64,000 nucleotides of DNA from Chryseobacterium sp. T16E-39 (GTDB lineage: Bacteria; Bacteroidota; Bacteroidia; Flavobacteriales; Weeksellaceae): the NCBI RefSeq assembly GCF_002216065.1, contig NZ_CP022282.1, positions 4,216,001 to 4,280,000 on the forward strand. The letters run 5' to 3'. Shown here in pieces: positions 40,273 to 48,096 of this stretch. Numbering within the stretch: the first letter of the stretch is position 1; each line of letters starts with the position of its first letter. Both the position numbers and the translations under genes were made by a program. The notes beneath the pieces were generated by a model. The model saw only the letters and a program-made list of their open reading frames with translations, was not told the origin of the DNA and made no database searches.

Positions 40273-42768
40273 ATGGGAGTACTAGTAACCAACGAAACAG
40301 TAAAACAGCTTTTTCATATTGCACAATCAATAGCAAGAGAAAATTATAATGCTACCTATGGGGGAGCACATCTTTTACAAGCTTTGATGCATAAAGATAT
40401 CGGACTTAATGAATTTTTAAAGAATATTGATAAAGATCCGGGCTATTTTTATGAATGGGCAGATGTACGTATTGAAGATTATCCTAAAACAACCCATCTT
40501 CCCGATGAAGTCGGACAGGATGAAAATGTAAATCAAATTACTGAAGAAGCAGATGATATCAGATTAAAGCTGGGACTTGATGAAATTACCCCAATCTGCA
40601 TCCTTACTGCGATCGTAAAACCTCAGGTTGCATTTTCATTGCAACAGCTGAAATCTTTACCGCTTAGAGAACATGAAATCTTAAATTTATATAGAAAAGA
40701 CACTCCATTTGCAGTCTCTGAAAATGGTGAATTTTCCTCACTTTTTTCCAATACATCAGGTTTTTCGGACTCCTCTTTTCCTTCGATTAAAAATTATTGT
40801 GTAGACAGAACTGCGGAAGCCAGACAAGGAACTCTGGAAAATATCATTGGTAGAGATAAAGAGTTAAGAATGCTCGTTGAAATTCTTTGCCGTAGAAGCA
40901 AACCGAATGTCATTATCATTGGGGAACCCGGTGTTGGTAAAACAGCACTTGTTGAAGGTTTTGCTATTGAAATTACAAAAGGAAATGTTCCGGAAATGCT
41001 TAAAAACGGAACTCTTTTAGAATTGGACACAGGAGCATTATTAGCAGGAACTTCTTATAAAGGCGAGATTGAAGACCGACTTAAAAAGGTAATCAATGAA
41101 TGTAAAAAAATAGAAAAAGCTATTTTGTTTATTGATGAAATTCATACGCTTCTTGATCCTAAGGGAAGTATAGGAAATGTTGCCAATCTTCTGAAACCGG
41201 AATTGGCAAGAGGTGAGATCACCGTTATCGGGGCAACTACTCAGGAGGAATACCGAAAGATCATTGAGCCGGAACAGGCTTTCAACAGACGCTTTGAGGT
41301 GCTTACAGTGAATGAACCTGATGAGCAGACCTGCGTAAAAATGATTGATGTCCTTCTTGAAGGTTATAAAAAACACCATAACATTGAAGTTGAGAAAACA
41401 GCTATTCCTGAATGTGTGCGTTTGGCAAAACGTTATGCAAAAGGTAAAAAATTACCAGATGCAGCAATTGATCTTTTAGACAGAACAATGGCGGCTATAA
41501 AAATGCTCGACGAACTTTCAGAAAAAGAATTGGAAAGCTGGAAAGAAAGCTATGAAGCAATTGTAAAAGAAGAATATCTTAATGCCAAGGATCAGGCAGA
41601 TGAATTGATCTGGACCTACAATTTATTGAGAGATAAAATCAGCCCTATTTTATGGGGATCTTTAAGTGAGCAGCCTGCTATTGACAATTCAATGCCGGTA
41701 GATCAGATCAAAAAGATCATTGATGATACCTATGCTGAACTTCTTCAGCATGCTTCAAAGAAAAGAGAGAAAGTAGACAGGCTGGAACTGGCTGCTGTAA
41801 TGGCTGCAAAAACAAATATTCCAATTGGTAAAATTCAGGCTCAGGAAAAAGAAAAGCTTCTGAATATGGAGTCTCTGTTACTGAATCGTGTAGTGGGGCA
41901 GGATCATGCCTTGAAAATACTTTCAGATGCTATTGTTGAAAACAGAAGTGGACTTAACAAACCTGGACAGCCGATAGGATCTTTCTTTCTTCTCGGACCT
42001 ACAGGAACCGGAAAAACAGAACTTGCAAAATCAATGGCAGAGCTTCTTTTCAATGACGAAAAGGCTATGGTTCGTTTTGATATGTCAGAATTTAAAGAAG
42101 AACATTCAGCTGCATTATTGTATGGAGCGCCTCCAGGATATGTAGGATATGAAGAAGGTGGAATGTTGGTTAATAAAATCAGACAACAGCCTTATACAGT
42201 CGTTTTATTTGATGAAATTGAAAAAGCGCACCATTCTGTTTTTGATGTATTTCTTCAGATTATGGATGAAGGAAAGGTTCATGATAAACTGGGAAAAGAA
42301 GGAGACTTTAGTAATGCCCTGATATTATTTACATCCAATATTGGAAGTGAGGAAATTGTAAAACAGTTTGAAGAAGGTAAAATTCCAGAATCCAATTCAT
42401 TAATGCAGATTATGTCTGGTTCCGGAAGATTCAGACCCGAGTTTTTAGCCAGGATCACAGAAATTATTCCATTTGCACCTATTACAGAGTCTATTGCGGA
42501 AAGGATCTTTAATATTCAGTTGAAATCTCTGCATACGTCATTAACAAGATTGGGAATGACGCTTACAATAAGCGGAGAGGCTGTGAAAAATCTTGCTCTT
42601 GGAGGATTTAGCAGTAAATATGGAGCAAGACAGATTTCTGGTGTTATACGTTCCCAGCTGGCAAGACCTATTTCAAAAATGATCGTTCGCGAAGAAGTGA
42701 AATCAGGACAGGCCATCCATGTAGACTGGAATAATGAGGAGGAAAAGCTAATATGGAAAGTCGTGTAA
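40273..42768 (+). CDS. tssH: Type VI secretion system ATPase TssH (ClpV)
   Basis: This AAA+ disaggregase takes apart the contracted sheath. The 831-residue protein has the Clp N-domain repeats (HIAQSIARENYNATYGGAHLLQAL). The first ATPase domain carries GEPGVGKTALVEG (Walker A) and AILFIDEIHTLL (Walker B), and the second GPTGTGKTELAKS and YTVVLFDEIEKAHHSVFDVFLQIMDEG, with a C-terminal D2-small domain. It is 42 bp upstream of a lytic transglycosylase gene, with no terminator between. Confidence 0.95.
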   Translation: MGVLVTNETVKQLFHIAQSIARENYNATYGGAHLLQALMHKDIGLNEFLKNIDKDPGYFYEWADVRIEDYPKTTHLPDEVGQDENVNQITEEADDIRLKLGLDEITPICILTAIVKPQVAFSLQQLKSLPLREHEILNLYRKDTPFAVSENGEFSSLFSNTSGFSDSSFPSIKNYCVDRTAEARQGTLENIIGRDKELRMLVEILCRRSKPNVIIIGEPGVGKTALVEGFAIEITKGNVPEMLKNGTLLELDTGALLAGTSYKGEIEDRLKKVINECKKIEKAILFIDEIHTLLDPKGSIGNVANLLKPELARGEITVIGATTQEEYRKIIEPEQAFNRRFEVLTVNEPDEQTCVKMIDVLLEGYKKHHNIEVEKTAIPECVRLAKRYAKGKKLPDAAIDLLDRTMAAIKMLDELSEKELESWKESYEAIVKEEYLNAKDQADELIWTYNLLRDKISPILWGSLSEQPAIDNSMPVDQIKKIIDDTYAELLQHASKKREKVDRLELAAVMAAKTNIPIGKIQAQEKEKLLNMESLLLNRVVGQDHALKILSDAIVENRSGLNKPGQPIGSFFLLGPTGTGKTELAKSMAELLFNDEKAMVRFDMSEFKEEHSAALLYGAPPGYVGYEEGGMLVNKIRQQPYTVVLFDEIEKAHHSVFDVFLQIMDEGKVHDKLGKEGDFSNALILFTSNIGSEEIVKQFEEGKIPESNSLMQIMSGSGRFRPEFLARITEIIPFAPITESIAERIFNIQLKSLHTSLTRLGMTLTISGEAVKNLALGGFSSKYGARQISGVIRSQLARPISKMIVREEVKSGQAIHVDWNNEEEKLIWKVV

Positions 42769-42810
42769 TGTCTTATTGTATACCAAGAATGTAAATAATT
42801 AAATATTAGA

Positions 42811-43677
42811 ATGAATTTTAATTTCAAACATACTGTAACAGGTCTATTATTGATATTATCTGCGCAAGTTGTAAGCGGGCAGTTTCTTTCTGCTTCAGAT
42901 ACTTCCGAAAACAGTGTGAAAAAATATAAAAGTATCATTAATTCAAATAAAGAAATTGTTGAATTTATAGAATATTCCCTGTCTCAAAAAGGGCTACCCA
43001 AGCATTTGAGAAATTTAGCATTGATTGAATCGGGTTTCGATCGAAAGCAGATATCAGGTGCCGGAGCAGCTGGTGTATGGCAGTTTATGACCGCTCATGC
43101 GAATCAGTATGGTCTTTCTGAACAGAGCCGGTCTGATTTGTACAGAAGTACAAAAACAGCGATGATCTCATTGGCCCAACTGTATAAAAAATACAATAAC
43201 TGGGTGACGGTAGTTGCGGCATATAACTGTGGAGAGGGAAATATTTCCAGGGCAATGGATGCTGCAGGATCTTCACAATATCATATTTTCAGCAAGTATT
43301 TGCCATTAGAGACGATTAATCATGTTAAGAAATACCTGAATGCATGCTATGCAACAGGGGAATTAACGGGAGTATTGAATGATTATAACAATTCCCGGAT
43401 GAATATGGTATTCCAAAATGGGGCAAGACCTAATACGGACGGCCCTTCCTTAGCAGAAACAGATATTAATGCAGGTTTTGACTTAAGTATTGTAGCCGAT
43501 GAACTTGACGTAGATGTTGATAAAATATTAGCTTGGAATCCGGGAATAATGGATGAGCTTCAGCAGAGTGGTGAAAGTATATTTTACCTGCCTATTGATT
43601 TAATGCCTGATTTCCTGTTGAAGAAAAACAAGATCCTTAGCCGCTCTATTAAAGAGGGAAATAAAATTGTGAAATAA
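42811..43677 (+). CDS. Lytic transglycosylase with T6SS context
   Basis: The 288-residue SLT-type muramidase has a signal peptide (ending VVSGQ). The catalytic Glu lies in LRNLALIESGF, followed by the SLT motifs AAGVWQFM and VVAAYNCGEGNI. A C-terminal region (about 200-270, with DLSIVADELDVDVDKILAWNPGI) is LysM-like. In the T6SS context it probably opens the peptidoglycan layer for the trans-envelope complex. Cotranscribed with clpV. Confidence 0.86.
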   Translation: MNFNFKHTVTGLLLILSAQVVSGQFLSASDTSENSVKKYKSIINSNKEIVEFIEYSLSQKGLPKHLRNLALIESGFDRKQISGAGAAGVWQFMTAHANQYGLSEQSRSDLYRSTKTAMISLAQLYKKYNNWVTVVAAYNCGEGNISRAMDAAGSSQYHIFSKYLPLETINHVKKYLNACYATGELTGVLNDYNNSRMNMVFQNGARPNTDGPSLAETDINAGFDLSIVADELDVDVDKILAWNPGIMDELQQSGESIFYLPIDLMPDFLLKKNKILSRSIKEGNKIVK

Positions 43678-43721
43678 TAGCAGCATCATAAAAGAAAGTT
43701 TTGCTTTAGTGTAATGAAAAT

Positions 43722-43733
43722 AAAATCTGCGAG
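43722..43733. repeat. Third locus of the CTCGCAGATTTT repeat (inverted)
   Basis: AAAATCTGCGAG is the reverse complement of the dispersed 12-mer found at 9582 and 11660. Confidence 0.5.
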
Positions 43734-43773
43734 TAGCTCTCAGTCACTCTTTTAAAAGACTAATGATATTTCT

Positions 43774-43804
43774 AAAAAAACTGTGATTTTCCACAGTTTT
43801 TTTT
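43774..43804 (+). terminator. Terminator of the clpV-transglycosylase operon
   Basis: AAAAAAACTGTG and CACAGTTTTTTTT enclose a 6-nt loop. Confidence 0.85.
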
Positions 43805-43984
43805 ATTGCTTATCCTTGGAATTGTAAAATTTAATTGATTATTTAAGTTATAATAGTTATTAATTTGTCTTAAATATTTGTTAATATTTCTCATCCTAGT
43901 GTTAAAATTAAGAGTCATCATGAGCTTGTTTTTAATTTCAATATTTTGATTTTCAATTATTTATATGAAAAATTATTTCTATTG

Positions 43985-44021
43985 TCGTAGAATTACTACA
44001 CCAAATCGTAGAATTACTACA
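43985..44021 (+). promoter_or_regulatory. Tandem activator boxes upstream of hcp2
   Basis: TCGTAGAATTACTACA occurs at 43985-44000 and 44006-44021. The copies are 21 bp apart, two helical turns, so a bound protein would sit on the same face. The proximal copy is 48 bp from the -7 box, exactly as at hcp1. Confidence 0.72.
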
Positions 44022-44045
44022 AATATTCAGATTGGTGTTTAAAAA

Positions 44046-44077
44046 CTTTTAAGTTTAGAATAAAGAATATAGATTTG
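44046..44077 (+). promoter_or_regulatory. hcp2 core promoter (CTTTTAAG, 16 bp, TAGATTTG)
   Basis: CTTTTAAG (44046-44053) and TAGATTTG (44070-44077) repeat the hcp1 promoter with the same spacing. The hcp2 ATG is 54 bp downstream of the -7 box. Confidence 0.65.
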
Positions 44078-44131
44078 CTTCATCAATCAAACACCACATC
44101 ACAAAATATTAACGATTAAAATTTACAAATC

Positions 44132-44545
44132 ATGGCATCAAATTCAAGAGGAATCTTAAAATTCAACGGAAGCGAAGGACAGAAATTACTAAAGCTTAAC
44201 TACAGCGTATCAAGATCTACAGACGTTTCAGGACGTGTAGCATCAGATCCTTCCAATGCTATCATTAAATTAACGATTGAGGCAACAGAGAAATCTGAAA
44301 TCCTTGAAAGCTTACTTAATGGAAAATACAAGCCTACAACCGGAGAAATTACATTCAACAAATCTCACGAAGAAGGAACATTGATTACTTTAACTTGGGA
44401 GAATGGATATGTAATTCAGCATGAAGTTGACTTCGACGCTGTTGACGAAAACAGCATGTTGATCAGCTTTATCGTAAGTGCAGAGAAAATTAATTATGGT
44501 AATTCTGCTTACGAAGGTATATGGCCTGGTGCAAGCGATAATTAA
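44132..44545 (+). CDS. tssD: Type VI secretion system tube protein Hcp (TssD), copy 2
   Basis: The 137-residue protein has the same TssD pattern as copy 1 (39444-39845) with about 17 substitutions and a four-residue longer C-terminus. It is upstream of vgrG but a terminator hairpin separates them. It has a stronger-looking regulatory region, with two motif copies, and may be the main tube gene or be used with the downstream VgrG and effectors. Confidence 0.93.
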   Translation: MASNSRGILKFNGSEGQKLLKLNYSVSRSTDVSGRVASDPSNAIIKLTIEATEKSEILESLLNGKYKPTTGEITFNKSHEEGTLITLTWENGYVIQHEVDFDAVDENSMLISFIVSAEKINYGNSAYEGIWPGASDN

Positions 44546-44576
44546 TTAAAAACATCCTAGTAAAAATAAAATTGTT

Positions 44577-44617
44577 ACAGAATAGTTTACTCACCAGAGT
44601 TTACTATTCTGTTTTTT
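44577..44617 (+). terminator. Terminator of hcp2
   Basis: ACAGAATAGTTTACTC pairs with GAGTTTACTATTCTGT except for two central mismatches and is followed by TTTTT. Confidence 0.8.
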
Positions 44618-44765
44618 CATTTTGAAACCCATTAATCTAATATATTATCATATATGCTTATTAATTAAGTGTTTATGATTTTTGCTTTAGATGAAATAAG
44701 GAAAATTATCCAGGCGATAGCCTGATAATTGAATTCATTATATCAAGTTTATCAAATCAAATACT

Positions 44766-46964
44766 ATGGCTATGTTTAAGGATGATAAATCGCCGAAAAT
44801 ATCGGCTCCTAAAAATATAAAGAATCCTGGAGAACAGTTAGGGGATACAGTTAAGAACCAGGCTGTACAGAAAACTACAGAAAAACTACAGGAAAAAACA
44901 AGTGGGAAAGTTCAGAAAGTAACCCAGAAACTTGCCCAGGCGCAAGCTTATTCAGGGATGGCTCAAAATGCATCCAGCCTTTTCATGAATCAGGTGGTAC
45001 AGCCCAACACTCCTTCGGTTATAGAAGATAAAGTGTGGTCGAAACAGCCCACCTCTAAAATACTTAATGCGAATGCTATTCCCGAAAGTCAGATAATGGG
45101 TATTAACCGGGTGGTTAAACTCGAAATCATCATTGAAGGGAAAATTGTAAAGCATTTCAAACATTTCAAACTCAAACAGAGTGCTACCAAGCATCATGAA
45201 TTCGATTTAATGCTGGCTCACGATACGCTTGGAAATCCTGAAAACCATAATCTCGAAGAAGCTCAAAACTTCCTTGGAAAAAGAATTACAGTAGTCTTCA
45301 AATACAAAGATGTTGAGGCCGGGCCGGAAAGAAGCTTTGTAGGTGTTATTACCGAAGTCGGTTTTAGTCAGGAAAAAGGCAGCCTTGGAAACGTTGTTCT
45401 TACTGGATCAAGTCCCACAGTATTATTGGATGCAGCTCCACATATTCAGAGTTTTGGAGGAGCTCAGGAAATAAGCCTGAACAGTATTGCCGATCAGATT
45501 ATCAAAGAGGGATTGGGTCAGAATAAATTTGATTTCAGAGTTGATTCACAACATGGAAATGTCTCCTATAGTTCCCAATACGAAGAAACGCATTACAATT
45601 ATCTGGCAAGAATGGCTGAAGCGTATGGAGAACAATTCTATTACGACGGTGAAGTTTTACATTTCGGAAAATTACCTCCGCAGGAAAAACCTATTAAGCT
45701 TACCTATGGAAGCAGTGTTCAGGATGTGAAGATAAAGATGAAAGCACAACACGTTAATCCTACATTTTATGGTTATAACAGCAGTAAAAATGAAAAATTA
45801 ACAACCGGAAATTCGAAAATTTCTCATACTTCTGACATTGCAAAACGTGCGTATGAAATATCAGAAAAAACTTTTACAACGCCATCCTTAAGAGTAGCTC
45901 CGATTAAGGCCTCTTCATTTATGGATATTGATGCCTCTCAAAAAGGAACAGCAGGAAGTAAAGCATCAAGTGTTTTCATTACTTCGGGAACAACTACCGT
46001 TCCTTTCTTGTATCCGGGATGTACAGCTGATATCGAGATGCGCAAAACTGACAGCAATCAAACTTCGTATTTTACGAAATTAATGATCATTGAAGTGAAT
46101 CATGAAGTTGATGCGAGAGGATATTATACCGGAACATTTGATGCTATTGCTTCTGATACCGGATTTATTCCGCGTCCTGAATTTGAAACTCCAAAGGCTG
46201 AAGCCCAATTTGCAAAAGTAATCTCTAATACCGATCCAAAGAATCAGGGACGTGTACAGGTACAGTTCGATTGGCAAAATGGATCTACGACCACAGAATT
46301 TATCCGGGTAATGACCCCTGACGCTGGTGGCAGTGAAAAAGTAAGTAAAAACCGAGGATTCATGGCTATTCCTGAAGTTGGAGATCAGGTGATCGTCAAT
46401 TTCGTCCATCAGCATCCGGACCGTCCTTTTGTAATGGGAGGAATGTTTCACGGTGGTGTAGGCGGCGGAGGCGGTGCAGGAAACAATATCAAAAGTTTAA
46501 GCAGTAGAAGTGGAAATAAACTGGAATTGGATGATGGTGCAGGTTCAGTCTACTTAACAGATCAGGGCGGTGCTAATATGAAATTTGATGGTGCAGGAAA
46601 TGTTACAACCAATGCGAATAATGATAAAACCGTTAAAATTGGAAATAATAATACAGTAAACACGGGTAGTAAAAACGTTATTAATGTTGGAAGTAAGGAT
46701 GGCGGGGGTGCCAATTCTGTAATGTCTATGGACAATGCCGGTAATATTTCTTTAGAATGTGATACCAACGTTACTATTAAGACAGGCGCCAGTTCAATTA
46801 CTCTAAAATCTGATGGGACGATTATTCTTAGTGGAAAAATAATTGGTATTAGCGGTGAGGGAATCGGGGTTGTAGGTTCAAAAGGAATCGATCTGTCTTC
46901 TCCTGCCAATCATCTTGGTGGTGGGCAAACTAAAATCGACGGTGGGGATGCCTTTATTAATTAA
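44766..46964 (+). CDS. tssI: Type VI secretion system spike protein VgrG (TssI)
   Basis: The trimeric tip protein has 732 residues. After an unusual Lys/Gln-rich N-terminal extension (about 1-95) come the phage gpD-like domain (RVVKLEIIIEGKIVKHF, TPSLRVAPIKASSF), the gp5 OB domain (KVISNTDPKNQGRVQVQFDW), IPEVGDQVIVNFVHQHPDRPFVMG and a Gly/Asn-rich beta-helix (about 560-720). It is the first gene of the effector operon, 8 bp before the next gene. No toxin domain is fused to its C-terminus. Confidence 0.94.
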   Translation: MAMFKDDKSPKISAPKNIKNPGEQLGDTVKNQAVQKTTEKLQEKTSGKVQKVTQKLAQAQAYSGMAQNASSLFMNQVVQPNTPSVIEDKVWSKQPTSKILNANAIPESQIMGINRVVKLEIIIEGKIVKHFKHFKLKQSATKHHEFDLMLAHDTLGNPENHNLEEAQNFLGKRITVVFKYKDVEAGPERSFVGVITEVGFSQEKGSLGNVVLTGSSPTVLLDAAPHIQSFGGAQEISLNSIADQIIKEGLGQNKFDFRVDSQHGNVSYSSQYEETHYNYLARMAEAYGEQFYYDGEVLHFGKLPPQEKPIKLTYGSSVQDVKIKMKAQHVNPTFYGYNSSKNEKLTTGNSKISHTSDIAKRAYEISEKTFTTPSLRVAPIKASSFMDIDASQKGTAGSKASSVFITSGTTTVPFLYPGCTADIEMRKTDSNQTSYFTKLMIIEVNHEVDARGYYTGTFDAIASDTGFIPRPEFETPKAEAQFAKVISNTDPKNQGRVQVQFDWQNGSTTTEFIRVMTPDAGGSEKVSKNRGFMAIPEVGDQVIVNFVHQHPDRPFVMGGMFHGGVGGGGGAGNNIKSLSSRSGNKLELDDGAGSVYLTDQGGANMKFDGAGNVTTNANNDKTVKIGNNNTVNTGSKNVINVGSKDGGGANSVMSMDNAGNISLECDTNVTIKTGASSITLKSDGTIILSGKIIGISGEGIGVVGSKGIDLSSPANHLGGGQTKIDGGDAFIN

Positions 46965-46972
46965 ACATATCT

Positions 46973-47863
46973 ATGAGTGATTCATTTAACATAAAAAATA
47001 CATTTTCTGAACAATATACTTTAATCATAGATTCAGATATTAAAGCGGTGAACGTGCACATGATTTCCCGTTCACAGTTGAGGTGGGATTTTACAGTTTT
47101 AGAAGTCGGTGGAGATTATATCAAAGTGAAAATAATTGTACTCGACCATATTTTACTGGAAGCGAATAATCCTTTGATTAAAGAAATAGCAGCTTTAACT
47201 AACGCTTTTTCCAGACTGTATAACGAACTGTATTTAAAAATAAATACAGAAGGAAAAGTGGTTGAGGTAAGCAATATGGATGTTATTCGCTCCAAGTGGC
47301 AGCAGACGAGAGTTGAGATGGAAAAGATTGCAGAAAATAATCCTGAAATAAAAAATGCTATTGTTTTGAATGATAATGTTTTTCAGGATGAGAAGAAATT
47401 AATAGAAGGGATTCAGAATAATGAGTTTTTCCTGATGTATTTTAATAAAATTTATGGAAGGAAAATTCCCGGAAATTATAAAGAAAATGCCTTAAACTTT
47501 TTTAATTCTGCAACGGTTCATTGGAGCTTTGATCTTAAAAATATCAGTAACCCTCTGCTATCTTCAGATGAGGTTATTGTAGAACTTTTGGGAGAACCAT
47601 CCATATTACTGAATATAGGATTTTACAATCGTGCCTACATTCAGTTTGCCAATCAGATTGATGTTTCAAAATTAGAAACTTCGCTGAAAGAAAAAGGGAT
47701 ATACCGGTCAGAGCAGTCTACAGGAAGAATTATAGAAGCTTCCTTAACGAGAGAAGAGATCGCAGATCCTGACAACCTGTATGCGAAATTGAAATATACA
47801 TTTTATAGCGACGAAATTTTAAAATATAAAATGTCGAATGAATACAATACAGCAAGTTCCTGA
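46973..47863 (+). CDS. Uncharacterised T6SS accessory protein, possible effector loading factor
   Basis: I do not recognise a family in this 296-residue soluble protein. It starts MSDSFNIKNTFSEQYTLIID, is rich in acidic and beta-strand-like sequence, and has no signal peptide, membrane helix or cysteine. It lies 8 bp after vgrG and ahead of two PAAR-like toxins with hydrophobic hairpins. T6SS effectors with N-terminal membrane segments elsewhere need dedicated chaperones (the EagR type), so a chaperone or adaptor role fits by position. That is inference; there is no visible DUF1795 similarity. Confidence 0.7.
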   Translation: MSDSFNIKNTFSEQYTLIIDSDIKAVNVHMISRSQLRWDFTVLEVGGDYIKVKIIVLDHILLEANNPLIKEIAALTNAFSRLYNELYLKINTEGKVVEVSNMDVIRSKWQQTRVEMEKIAENNPEIKNAIVLNDNVFQDEKKLIEGIQNNEFFLMYFNKIYGRKIPGNYKENALNFFNSATVHWSFDLKNISNPLLSSDEVIVELLGEPSILLNIGFYNRAYIQFANQIDVSKLETSLKEKGIYRSEQSTGRIIEASLTREEIADPDNLYAKLKYTFYSDEILKYKMSNEYNTASS

Positions 47864-48095
47864 TGTAAAGTCTTATATTAAAAGTATTTCTATAAGAAAC
47901 TATCATTTCGAGTTTAATTTAAAATTCGATAAGAAAAACTGTATTAAAAGCTTTTTCCTGTTCATTGAAAAAGAATATGAAAAAGACCATGAAAAATTTA
48001 TCAGAAAGACGGGGTATGGGATAGAACATCACCGGATTAATGATAAAAATAGAATTAAAGCCCATACTAGAAAACAACTTTTAAAAAAGCAGTGA
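47838..48095 (+). CDS. Small uncharacterised protein overlapping the previous gene
   Basis: The 85-residue basic protein begins inside the previous gene (26-bp overlap) and its stop lies 1 bp before the first PAAR-like toxin gene. Such tight packing suggests translational coupling. The sequence (FEFNLKFDKKNCIKSFF, KAHTRKQLLKKQ) is not recognised. It may help load or stabilise the effector. Confidence 0.6.
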   Translation: MNTIQQVPDVKSYIKSISIRNYHFEFNLKFDKKNCIKSFFLFIEKEYEKDHEKFIRKTGYGIEHHRINDKNRIKAHTRKQLLKKQ

Positions 48096-48096
48096 T

